A DNA stretch of 64,000 nucleotides from positions 1,131,686-1,195,685 of the forward strand of contig NW_012236525.1 of NCBI RefSeq assembly GCF_000787575.1, given 5' to 3'. This DNA comes from Acytostelium subglobosum LB1. Lineage: Eukaryota; Evosea; Eumycetozoa; Acytosteliales; Acytosteliaceae. Position numbers and translations under genes: made by a program. Numbering within the stretch: the first letter of the stretch is position 1; the number at the start of each line of letters is the position of its first letter. The notes beneath the pieces were generated by a model. It had not been told where the DNA came from, ran no database searches, and worked only from the letters and a program-made list of their open reading frames with translations. Positions 1-9,923 of this stretch are shown here, in pieces.

Positions 1-66
1 TTCGAAATCCAAAGTCCAAAGTCCATCAATATTAACACCATGTTTAATTATTCCATTATTTGATAG

Positions 67-3000
67 CATGCCATGGCCCTGATTCAGCACAAGGTTTGTT
101 GAGTTGGAGTAATCCCTCGACATGGCCAAATAGTCAGGTACCTAGAGCAGGTGACTTTGTAGAGATTCAATCAGGAATGAATGTATTGTTGGATGTTAGT
201 ACTGCATCCTTGGCACAGATTTGGATTTATCCAAATGCCAAATTGATCTTCAGTTCCACCAATGGTCCAATCGAACTAACCACTGGTGGTATAATAATCG
301 AAGGTGGTCTATACATTGGTGATGACAACTGTAGATACAATGGATCAGCCATAATCACACTTACTGGTATCGAAGGTACGTTATGGAACTACTCCAAAAA
401 TATTAATTAGTATTAACATTAATATTAATTATTATTATTTTTCATTATTTAGGTGTTGGATATATTGAAAAGAAATATGATATGCTTCAAAAATATATTG
501 GAGTATTGCCAGGTGGAAAGTTGGAATTACATGGTATTTATAGTTATCCAATTCCAACTTGGGTATTCTTGACAAAGACTATAATGCAGAATGATACATT
601 GTTGACATTGAGTCAAGATGTGTCAATGTGGCCAGTGGGTTCCAAGATAGCAATCGGTTCAACAGACTTTGATTACCTGCAATCCGAAGACAATGAGATC
701 ATCAAATGCTCCAACTGTGCCAAGAACCAACTGATGCTCAAACAGGGTGTCAAGCACTACCATTACGGCGAGATCACATATGGCGTTGACGAGCGAGCTG
801 AAGTCGGCCTCCTGACCAAGACCATCCTCATCCGAGGCCAGACACAAGACAAGTGCAATGGATCAAAGTTATGCAGCTTCTTTGACTTTGACGGTTTTGG
901 TGGCCACATCAAGGTGATCAAAGGATTTGGATCCGTTCACATTCAAGGTATCGAGGTCACCAAGATGGGCCAACTCTACAATCTTGGCTATTACCCCATT
1001 CACTTCCATATGTGTGGAGATGTCGATACTGGAGCATATGCTGCATGGCCTACATTCGTCAAGGATGTGTCAATCCATCATACATTGTCGCGTTGTCTGA
1101 CCATCCATGGCACGAGCGGATTGATTGTGGTCAACAACTTTGCATTCGATCACTATGGCCATTGTTACTTCTTTGAAGATGGCTCTGAACAAAGGAATTA
1201 CCTAGACTCTAATGTTGGACTCTTGACCAGGTTTGGCTACATCCTGCCATCTGATCGCTCGCCAGACCTTTGTACCTACCTCACGCCCAAGGACTACAAT
1301 GGCTACGACCTGTCCCCTATCACATGTGACGCCGTGTCCACTTTCTGGATCACCAATCCCAACAATGTGTTCAAGAACAACATCGCTGGAGGCAGTGCCA
1401 AGGCTGGAATCTGGTACCTCTTCTCCGACCATCCAAGCGGGATGTCCACATCCATTTACCCAAACATCTTCCCGCCCTACACTGCATTGGGCGTCTTCTC
1501 CAACAACAAGGCACACTCCAACACTGACTCGGGTATGAATGTTGATCAAGCCCAGGTGTTGGCGACAGAGTCAAACTCATCCCCACTGCCAACAATGAGC
1601 ATGACCTACTCGCGTTACAAGCCAAGGGTCGACCCGACCAACCCCGACTCGGCCATCGCCCCCGCCTTCTTCTACAAGTACGTGGCCTACAAGAATAAGT
1701 GGAGAGGACTATGGGCGCGCGGCGGCCAGATCAGCTTCCTGCAGTCACAGTTTGCCGACAATGCGATTGGCGCCACGCTGGCGGCCGAGGGTGTGATGCA
1801 GGCCGACCCAGGCACGTGGCAGAGCTTCATTGGCTGCAAGTTCATCGCCGAGACGGACAACATTGGCTCGACATCGAATGGCATCAATGTGTACAAGGGC
1901 CGCACCATCCCCGCGTGGCAACAGTTCAACCAGCGTGGCATGGAGCTGTACGACGGCCCTATGAACGTCCAATGGTCCGAGTTCATCAACTACAACTCTG
2001 ATGGCGTGCGCAACATGTCGGCCATTGGCTTCTTCCTGTACGACTGGTGGAACATGGATCCCAAGTCCAAGTTCCAGGGCGTCAAGTTCACCAACACCAA
2101 CTCGCGTGTCTTCCACTTGCAGTCGACAGAGGATGGCGTCAAGACTGAAGCCTTCCTGGACATTGACGGATCGGTGACGGGCACGGCTGGCGCGTCGGTC
2201 GTGCCAACCTCATCGGGCTACTTTAGCTCGCCACGTTGCGTGCCCAACGATCAGTGGCACATGAGCACATGCTACGAGAAGTTCTCCAACCTGTACATCT
2301 ACAACATGGACATGGCCAACACCAAGTTCCCAGCGGGCAAGGCAGGCATTCTGATGGTGCGTGACCAGTATAGCAAGGACCGCAGCATGACACTGGCGGG
2401 CGTGCCCAACTCCAACCCCACCAACACGTTCATGCCGTTGGTGATGATTGGCCGCTCGTACACGTTGCACTTTGTTCATCCCAGTCCACCCAAGCTGCGT
2501 ATCCAGATGACCAACTTTGACAAGGGCGACTCGGTGATCGTGGGCATCTGCTACCCAACTTGGGGCGTCAGCTTTGTCGTGGAGCGCAATACCGTGTTCA
2601 CATGGCACACGTACGTCGCCCCAATGACCAAGGGCAACTCGATCGCCGACGTCAACGCGGACCCCCTGGGCAACACCTGGTTCTACGACTCGAACAGCGG
2701 CCTGTTGTTCCTTCGCTTCACTCAGAACAACACGCGTCCATGGAACTACTATTGTCCAAAGGAGGGCTGCGAGTCGCTCAACATTGTCGCGACTGGCTCG
2801 GGCTTGGGCACCAACACTGGCGACTGCACCAACGTGTATGGCGCTGGCGGTATGCTGAGCAACATCAGAGAGCAACCACTTGAGCTTGGTGGATGCAATG
2901 GTGATCCCACGCTCAAACTTGATCGTTGTAATATCTGTGGTGGCAATGGAACATTATGTGGTGGTGATGGAAGGCCCAACTCAGCCTCAAGCCTAAGTCC

Positions 3001-3070
3001 CTCGCACTTCACCATCATCATCTCCATCATCCCATCACTATTATTGTTATTTATATTTGTTATTTATTAA
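67..3070 (+). CDS. G8-domain, beta-helix surface protein of the CEMIP/TMEM2 type (5' end outside window)
   Basis: Exons about 67-375 and 453-3070, with a 77-bp AT-rich intron between them. The frame is closed by a stop at 45-47 and an AG at 65-66 looks like an acceptor, so an earlier exon with the signal peptide probably lies outside the window. The first exon is a G8 domain (WSNPSTW start, beta-rich). It is followed by the CEMIP/TMEM2 hallmark stretches DERAEVGLL, YPIHFHMCGD, GHCYFFEDG and STFWITNPNN in a right-handed beta-helix (PbH1) region. The C-terminus has a Cys/Gly-rich piece (CNICGGNGTLCGG) and then a Ser-rich, hydrophobic tail that fits a GPI anchor or a single membrane segment. Animal relatives are hyaluronan-degrading or hyaluronan-binding; dictyostelid relatives are surface or secreted proteins involved in development. 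Substrate here is unknown. The family call is firm, the function is inference. Confidence 0.85.
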
Positions 3071-3273
3071 TATATATATCTTATTATCAATGTCCTTATA
3101 TCTAAATAAAGTAAAGCGTTTTGTGTTCATCATATTGATCGAGTGTGTGAGGCCTTTTTGATCAGATTTGGAGTGGTGGAGAAAAGTTGAAGGATTCTTG
3201 CAGGAGTGGGTCTATCAAGGACTTGTAATACACATAGATACCTACATTCATATACATATACAGATACAACAAG

Positions 3274-4510
3274 ATGGCGACACAGAATGTATTGGATATA
3301 AAGTTAAAGAAGATTGATAAGATATATAAACCAGGTGTATGATCAATCGATCAATCAATCAATCATTCAATCAATCACACTCAACTAATCAATCATTCAA
3401 TCCAATTCATTCAATTAGAATGCAGTATCAGGATATGTAGTGATCAGTACAAAGGAGGATATGTCACATAGTGGTGTTACATTGTCGGTGGAGGGAAGTG
3501 TACAGCTTCAACTGAGCTCAAAGAGTGTTGGTCTGTTTGAGGCATTCTACAACTCGCTCAAACCAATCACAATGCTTCACTATACATTCAACGTTGCACC
3601 AAGTGGCAAGTTCACGTCAGGTGTCACAGAGATACCATTCGAGTTCAACTTGGAGCCATTGCCAGGTCAGACACTATACGATACCTATCACGGTGTCTTT
3701 GTCAACATACAGTACACCATCAAGTGTGATATGAAGAGAGGTATCCTTTCAAAGGACCTTCAAAAGGCTGTGGAGTTTGTCGTCGAGACACAGGTATGTC
3801 TAGGCTGGTCTGGTCTGGTGCCCGTCTACTCATCATCATTGCTAACACAACAGGTCCACACACTTCTCATAGACACCAACCCAGTTGCTTGCCAAGGAGA
3901 CAACACCTGTAAACTTTTTGATCACTCCAGACTCTTTGTCAAACTTTAAGAAGGTATGTTGGAATCATTCCAATCAATCAATCATCACGTCTTACTCACT
4001 CACTCACTCATTCGATCAATCAATCAATCAATTAAAGATATCCAAAGCAGATGTACCCAACTTTAGAGTATCTGGACAGCTCAAATCAGCCATTTGTCAC
4101 ATCAATGACGCATTCCAAGGCTATCTGTTGATTGAGTCGGCAGAGGCAGTCATCAGATCAATCGAGTTACAACTTGTTCGTGTAGAGACATGTGGATGTG
4201 CTGATGGTTTCGCCAAAGAGTGTAAGTTAGAGTGGATTGATTCATGGGATGGATGGACGTGTGACTCATACATCAAACAACAACAACAACAACATGTACA
4301 GTGACAGAGATACAGAACATACAGATTGGAGAAGGTGATATGTGCAGAGGATTGAAGATTCCAATTTGGATGGTGTTCCCAAGACTGTTCACATGTATCA
4401 CTACAGCTGCCCGCACATTTAAGATTGAGTTTGAGGTCAATCTCGTTATTATGTTGGATGACGGTCATTTGATCACAGAGAATTTCCCAATCAAGTTGAT
4501 CAGGAATTGA
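3274..4510 (+). CDS. VPS26C: VPS26C (DSCR3), Retriever complex subunit
   Basis: Five exons: 3274-3336, 3419-3793, 3885-3953, 4038-4221, 4302-4510, giving 299 residues, close to the usual length of about 297. All junctions are GT..AG and keep frame. The arrestin-like fold is recognisable throughout: an N-terminal LEAF-type strand set (GVTLSVEGSV), then SVGLFEAFYNSLKPI, and the very characteristic C-terminal half with ESAEAVIRSIELQLVRVETC, TEIQNIQIGEGDMCRG, PRLFTC and HLITENFPIKL. VPS26C joins VPS35L and VPS29 in Retriever, which recycles membrane proteins from endosomes together with the CCC complex and sorting nexin 17. The start at 3274 is the first ATG of the conserved frame. Intron 3 holds a TGGAATCATTCCA palindrome, and another follows the stop at 4620. 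Confidence 0.93.
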
Positions 4511-4797
4511 TCGATGATCAATCCACCAACATCCATAACAACATCAATCAATCAATCAAACATGTGAGCGACTTTGTCCAATACCACTCAATCCGATTTC
4601 AATCACCAACGATGATGACTGGAATAGTTCCAATCAATCTATCAATCAATCATATATTCTTTGTACAACAGCCAAATATCCAACATCTGGCCAGCGCCCC
4701 TTCCTGTTGTGTCCAACACCTACCATACCCAACGGCATTGAATAAATCGCATTACAATGAGGTAGAATAGTTGTGTTTGTATTAATCAATCAATCAA

Positions 4798-5355
4798 TCA
4801 ATGAGAGGAGAAGTTGAGAAATCCATCATGTTTGACAACTTCCCAAGGTAAGAGGTGATGTTGGTATACAATTGGAATGAATATGACTGTCTTACTATTA
4901 GCAAACCAAGGACTAAACTATCAAAGTGAATCTTACTTACAGTGTTTGTCAAAGTAGTCACCTGGAGGATAAGGGGAATGCTCCACGATGTAGTTCTCCT
5001 TTCCCTTCTTCTTCAGATCACCATCATTAATTCTGAATGCCGATGCAACAGTGGACCAATCAATTTCACGACGAAATATCATAGCTGAATGAGTGTCAGA
5101 GTCTTTGAGGAATACTCTGACTTGTGCATCTCTGTCATCAGTTGGAGGATGGACTTGAGGATGAGCAAGATTGAATAAACGACTGATATTATAAGATACC
5201 AACTGCTCAAAAGTGGAGCGTCTTATAGTTAATCCATCTATGTTACAATTTGTTATTGATATTGTATCCATGTCATAGAAGGAAAGACCAAGGTACTCTA
5301 CTAGTTGAGCAGGCGTTGTTTCATTTCTTTGAATTAAAGGTTCGGAAGATGCCAT
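4798..5355 (-). CDS. Hypothetical protein, two exons, about 167 aa
   Basis: Exon 1 is 4941-5355 on the minus strand, beginning MASSEPLIQRNETTPAQ. It ends at a good donor (GTAAGTAAG). If it were left unspliced, a stop would follow almost at once. The best acceptor is at 4887 (54-bp intron), giving exon 2 4798-4886 with the end LPWEVVKHDGFLNFSSH. An acceptor at 4895 (46 bp) is also open but gives a less protein-like tail. I do not recognise the family. The protein is soluble, mixed alpha/beta in character, without signal peptide or membrane segment. It lies head-to-tail with the next minus-strand gene, only about 120 bp downstream of it. Confidence 0.6.
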
Positions 5356-5473
5356 TAAGTTGTTAACAACCTCAAGATATATAATGTCAAATATGAAGTG
5401 AAGTATTTATGTACAACAACAAACTTAAGAAAAAAAGAAAAATCAAGATAGTATGATTTATTATTATTATTTA

Positions 5474-6019
5474 TCAGACTGAGGAGGTGGAAAAGATAAT
5501 ATTAAAATCAACAATTATTGGTTCGAGGTAGTTACCATCACCGGCAACTTTGACATGTGGCCAAATAAACTCTAATTTTGAAACAAGGAAGCGAGAGAAC
5601 TGTTGACAGTTGGACCTATAGCTCCAGATCGGACCATTTCCTCGTACAAACTCTGAGAACCAGTTTTCATTGACAGCTTTGCCAAGTTCAAAAGCCCATT
5701 TGTTTGGACTATGATGATAGATATTCTTGATCTTCCCCAATAGGAAATGGTCAATCATCTTATCCATATGGGAGGATAGATGACCATGGAGGGGTATGAC
5801 CTCCTTTCTTTCATCTGCTGTCATGTGGAGCATAAGGCCCCTTGGAGTTCCACTTGAAGATTCCCCTGCAACATCTATTAATAGAGCATAATGGGCGAGA
5901 TTGAATTCTATTTCCAAAGATTGAGTATATTTACTACCTGAACGAAAACGAAGAAGATAGACGTCTCCTACTCTTAATGGATCAACAATGGTATTAGGAT
6001 AAAAATATTGAATATTCAT
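5474..6019 (-). CDS. Small protein resembling permuted papain-fold (LRAT/PPPDE-like) enzymes
   Basis: Single exon, 181 residues, ATG at 6019. Early in the protein comes GDVYLLRFRSG then a strand with FNLAHYALLIDV. Later comes WSYRSNCQQFSRFLVSKL. An early conserved His after a membrane-facing or strand segment, followed by an Asn-Cys motif at the start of a helix, is the layout of permuted NlpC/P60 and papain-like folds such as LRAT, H-rev107 and PPPDE proteins (compare NCEHFV in LRAT). On that reading His43-Tyr and the Cys in SNCQQF would be catalytic. Family placement is inference from two motifs only; no signal peptide or transmembrane segment is visible. Upstream is AT-rich spacer shared with the acyltransferase gene. 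Confidence 0.6.
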   Translation of the reverse strand: MNIQYFYPNTIVDPLRVGDVYLLRFRSGSKYTQSLEIEFNLAHYALLIDVAGESSSGTPRGLMLHMTADERKEVIPLHGHLSSHMDKMIDHFLLGKIKNIYHHSPNKWAFELGKAVNENWFSEFVRGNGPIWSYRSNCQQFSRFLVSKLEFIWPHVKVAGDGNYLEPIIVDFNIIFSTSSV

Positions 6020-6597
6020 TTTATATATCTCTATTAAATTTTTATATAAAAATAACTATTCATTGTTTGTTCAACTAAGGACAAAGGTCTCTATTTTATT
6101 TGAAGATTATTAGTTTTTTTATAAAGTTTAGATACACTTCAAAATTTTTTTTTAAATCTTGGAACACATGAAAATAATAAATGGAACTTCTATTGGTTGT
6201 TTAGAGAATAAATAAAACTTCTGAGATTCCTAAATATCTCAGAGTTATAATCTCCAAGGAAGGGTCAAACTTGTTCCAAAGTTTCATTCCAAGAATAATT
6301 GTAACATCCTAGACACCAATAGATATTTGATCAATAAAATGGAAAAAAGACTTAAGTGTGGGGTTTCACCACAAAACTAAAAATAAATTGGTCATTGATC
6401 ATTCAATGAGAGTCTGGATGATTCAGGAGTCTGGAGAGGGTACATCCTCATGATCCAAGATGTAACCCAGATTATTATTTGATAAAGGTATTTTCGAGCT
6501 TAAGGATCACTACTCTTTTTTTTATTAAAGTCAATGGTCAATCATTTATAGTCTTACCATCCAATTCATTCAAATCAAATATCTATCTATAAAAATA
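6020..6597. other. AT-rich divergent spacer
   Basis: This 578-bp spacer lies between the minus-strand papain-fold-like gene and the plus-strand acyltransferase. It contains T/A runs typical of dictyostelid promoters and no open frame with coding character. I see no RNA gene or repeat in it. Confidence 0.6.
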
Positions 6598-8697
6598 ATG
6601 AATAGTATAATATCCTTATTATTGTTGTCCATTACAATCTCAATTGTAAATGCAAATACTGGAACAATACAATCATCCAGCTTATTTAATACAATATCAA
6701 ACAATATATTGATTAGAGATGTCCATCAACAATGTACTGATGATATCCAGAACCTTCTGAGTTTCAAGAATCCTTCAAATGATATCCAAAGTAAGAAAAG
6801 AATATTTTAATATTATGAATTTATTAATATATATATTAATAATAATATTTTTAATTATTAGTGATGATGTCAACTGGAAGAGGTGCATCAGACCTTGGTA
6901 ATATTGATACATGCCTTGGTTTACCATCCAATGTTTCACATTATTGTATCTATCAATCGTCAATCAACAATCAGTATTCTTATATGATTGGAGTGTGTTT
7001 CCCACCAAGTTGTAACACCACTGATGACTTGTCCGCTGCCATAATGATGATGGCCTCCAACGCTCAGATTCTTGTATTCCCTGGCAACAACTCAGTTAGT
7101 CAATGTTATAACAACTATAACAATGTTACAGTCAAGTCTTGGACTGCTGGCTCAATCATAATGCTTTGTGTCTGTGTCTTCTTTGCGATGATAGTACTTG
7201 TTGGTACAGCCCTTGAATACTTCAAGTCCCCTGGTGAATCAACTTCAAAATCTATCAATTTCAATCAATATAATAATATGGAGAAGGATTCAATACCTTT
7301 GATGGAATCATACCAGAGAAACATTGATATGCCGAGCAAGTCAAATGACTCCAATCATACATGGTCAACCTTCGAATCGATATTTGTGGCCTTCTCATTG
7401 ATCTCAAACATCAAGTCATTCTCACGAATTGTGGTACCAAGTAGTGGCAATCGCTTTGATGCGCTCGATGGAATAAGGACGTTTGCAACATGTTGGGTTG
7501 TCCTTGGACACTCACTTCAATATGCAATGTCCCCTGGTATGGACAACGCATCGTACGTGTTCAAAGAGATATACCCTCGGTTTACATTCCAGGTGATACC
7601 CTCTGGAGAGTACGCAGTCGACATCTTCTTCATGCTCAGTGGATTCCTGGTTGCCAACACCGTCCTCACACAGCTCGACAAGTTGGAGGACACTGGCAGG
7701 TCGTCTGGCCCAATCATCTGGATCAAATACATTATCCATCGCTTCATCCGTCTCTCACCTCTTCTCTACTTCCTCATTTTCGTTGTCTGGCTCCTCTCAC
7801 CCATGCTTGGCAGTGGACCGCTGTGGTACCAATCATCAATCAACTCTGGATGTTCAGAATACTGGTGGTCCAACCTGCTCTACATCAACAACCTTTACCC
7901 TGGAGTCGGCCAGTGTATGGACTGGACATGGTATCTTGCTAACGACATGCAGTACTACTTGCTAGCACCATTCGTATTGGTGGCCTTCCACAAATTCAAA
8001 CCTGCTGGTTATGTATTTGTAATGGTGATCTTGGCGGTCTGCTTCACTTCTAGCATATGGATCTACATGACCTTCCCAATGTTCACAATGACCAGTGGTA
8101 ACTCAACAGACTACCTCAACAAAATATATTATAAGCCATGGACTAGGATTGGACCTTATGCTGTGGGCCTTGCAGTGGCCATGCTCTACCGAAGTGAAAA
8201 GACCAAGAACATGTATGATCGTCGGTGGTTCAGATACATGGCCTACCTGTTGGCATTTGGAATCACATCAGTCTTTACCTACATCCCCTACTTCATGATC
8301 AAGCGCACACCCGACCAGGTCTGGAGTGCAATCATCAACACCCTCTCTCACACATTGTTCACTTCTGCCCTTGCATTGTTTTTGATGGCAACCTTTTATG
8401 GACATGGAGGNAGTAGTATCGATGTTCTTGGGCATGCCATTATTCAAGTACTTCTCCAAACTCACCTACTCTACTTATCTTATGCATCCCATTGTGATAC
8501 ATACCTATATGTACTCAGTTGGTACTTTGTTCCACTACACTGACATTGGCTTCGCATGGTTGTTCATTGGCAATGTCATTATGTCATTTGCTGCAGCATT
8601 TGTGGTTCACTTGACCATCGAGAAACCTTTCGTTAGTCTTGAACGACTCATATTCCCAGGAATGAAAGGGTCAAAGTCATCCATAATAAACACTTAA
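6598..8697 (+). CDS. NRF-domain acyltransferase-3 membrane protein (frame shifted by an N at 8411)
   Basis: Exons 6598-6790 and 6862-8697. A signal peptide (MNSIISLLLLSITISIVNA) is followed by a luminal Cys-containing NRF domain (NIDTCLGL, GVCFPPSCN). After one membrane segment comes an acyltransferase-3 domain with the diagnostic RFDALDGIRTFATCWVVLGHS and DIFFMLSGFLV, then multiple membrane helices. This is the layout of nematode NRF-6 and related multipass acyltransferases that move acyl groups onto lipids or sugars in the secretory pathway. Position 8411 is an unresolved base (N). The frame before it and the conserved frame after it (SMFLGMPLFKYFSKLTYSTYL) differ by exactly one, and ignoring the N leaves one open frame of about 675 residues. 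I therefore read the break as an assembly artefact, not a mutation. Confidence 0.85.
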
Positions 8698-8800
8698 TAC
8701 TATAAAAGTAAATAAGACCTATATAGGTCCATTGTCACATCTCAAACTTTCATTCATACTGTATTTGTTGTAATATTACAACACCAACAAATACACATTA

Positions 8801-8950
8801 ATGAGTTCACAAAACAAAGTACCAAGGAAAGTCATTTCCTCGAAAGAGACGATTCTTGGTAGAGCTCGAACCAAGTACATGGATACAATCGTAAAACTGG
8901 CCAAGGAATGTAAACAAGCTGACACTGAGTTGGAGAGTCTTTGCAATTAG
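8801..8950 (+). CDS. Possible 49-aa small protein
   Basis: ATG at 8801 opens 49 lysine-rich codons to TAG at 8950, beginning MSSQNKVPRKVISSKET and ending ADTELESLCN. The composition is helix-forming and coding-like, and AT-rich leader sequence precedes the ATG. It sits just after the acyltransferase gene and just before a relic of a second acyltransferase copy, so it may be a remnant exon rather than a working gene. No family recognised. Confidence 0.3.
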   Translation: MSSQNKVPRKVISSKETILGRARTKYMDTIVKLAKECKQADTELESLCN

Positions 8951-8986
8951 AGAATGGTACTACCCCCACTTGGGATGAAAGCACGA

Positions 8987-9062
8987 TGAGAAGACCAAGA
9001 ACATGTATGACCGTCCCTGGTTCAGATACCTGGCCTCCATGTTGTCATTTGGAATCACATCC
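8987..9062 (+). pseudogene. Relic fragment of a second NRF-type acyltransferase gene
   Basis: About 75 bp match 8195-8270 of the neighbouring acyltransferase gene with 8 differences by eye (roughly 89%). The encoded stretch is similar (DRRWFRYMAYLLAFGITS against DRPWFRYLASMLSFGITS), but there is no coding continuation on either side. It is best explained as the leftover of a tandem paralogue. Confidence 0.75.
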
Positions 9063-9160
9063 AAGTTGAACTATTTGATCGTTGATGTTATTCCTTTTGA
9101 GAATGAACAGACATAAATGAATAAGTGCTGTGGTTGTGGTGGAAGTTGTTCATGCTTATC

Positions 9161-9240
9161 TACTACTATTTGCTTCCATACATCTTGGTGTGATTGAAAC
9201 CACAACCATATTAATATACTACTATTTGCTTCCATACATC
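9161..9240. repeat. 24-bp direct repeat
   Basis: TACTACTATTTGCTTCCATA plus CATC occurs at 9161-9184 and again at 9217-9240. It lies in the non-coding stretch after the acyltransferase relic; 8951-9350 otherwise holds no supported gene. Confidence 0.7.
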
Positions 9241-9350
9241 CTTGTATGATCAACCATTTAACAAGTTGTTGAAGTCTACATCGAAGATTGAATGATTGAT
9301 CAAACTCTTTAGATTTCATTGTTTATTCAATCTTGTTTATCTGCAATTCC

Positions 9351-9737
9351 ATGGATTTAGAAATACAAGGAAAATCAGTTATACAATTCTATCATCAACA
9401 ACAATTAGATCAAACTGTTACCAACATAAGAGTAAAGAAAGACGATTGTATAGGATTATTAAATGCAGTATGCTTTAAATATAGATTTAAAGAGATCTCG
9501 AGGACTATCTTAAAATGTGAACTCTCAAGAATGTTTGATGATGACATCTCTGATTTCTATTCGGATGTTATGGACAATCTTGGAGATACTAGATATCGTC
9601 CTCCAGACATGGTGGTATATTCCATGGACTTGATCAAGAGAACCATTGATATATTACTTCAATACAAGGAGGAGTACATGGAGGAATTGTCAAAGAGAAA
9701 CATAAGGTATAAAATGTTGGTATTGACACCAAAGTAA
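9351..9737 (+). CDS. Hypothetical protein, 128 aa
   Basis: Single open frame from the ATG at 9351 (MDLEIQGKSVIQFYHQQQ) to TAA at 9737. It is soluble and charged, with a mid-region helix (EISRTILKCELSRMF) and a C-terminal amphipathic helix (LIKRTIDILLQYKEEYMEELSKR). No signal peptide, membrane segment or recognised domain. The stop codon lies inside a small inverted repeat. Coding character is moderate; it could be a lineage-specific gene. Confidence 0.5.
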   Translation: MDLEIQGKSVIQFYHQQQLDQTVTNIRVKKDDCIGLLNAVCFKYRFKEISRTILKCELSRMFDDDISDFYSDVMDNLGDTRYRPPDMVVYSMDLIKRTIDILLQYKEEYMEELSKRNIRYKMLVLTPK

Positions 9738-9775
9738 ACTTTGGTTAAGCTTGACAAAGTATTAATACTTTGTCA
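9735..9775. repeat. Palindrome pair after the 128-aa gene, possible 3' hairpin
   Basis: A perfect 24-bp palindrome spans 9752-9775 (TGACAAAGTATT and its complement). An 8+2+8 inverted repeat (ACCAAAGT AA ACTTTGGT) lies just upstream and overlaps the stop codon. Both share the core CAAAGT. This could be a 3'-end hairpin of the transcript or the footprint of a small transposon. Confidence 0.6.
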
Positions 9776-9923
9776 CCGAAGTAAACAATATAATAATACT
9801 GGAAAGGTCAATAGTAATAGCCAAAGTATTAAACTAAACAAGGGAAACAAATAATTGAGGAGGGTTTGAAAACAATATAGTTGATGTGAGTCGCTCAAAC
9901 TTCTACAACAAAGAACGATAGTT

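Noticed and set aside
60-66. Start of the G8 gene at position 60
   Set aside because: The codon is TTG, a likely splice acceptor follows at 65-66, and a family member needs a signal peptide that is absent; the start lies outside the window.
1202-2883. Long antisense and out-of-frame open stretches in the G8-domain gene
   Set aside because: Out-of-frame composition and the strong, family-matching main frame make them shadows.
3850-3949. An earlier acceptor at 3853 in VPS26C intron 2
   Set aside because: It gives an unrelated frame that soon stops; the acceptor at 3884 restores the family sequence TTPVNFLITPDSL.
4507-4770. Open frame after VPS26C
   Set aside because: It reads through CAATCAATCA repeats and the 3' flank; no coding character.
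4781-4800. CAATCA tetranucleotide runs as CRISPR-like or satellite arrays
   Set aside because: They are short, dispersed microsatellite-type runs without spacers.
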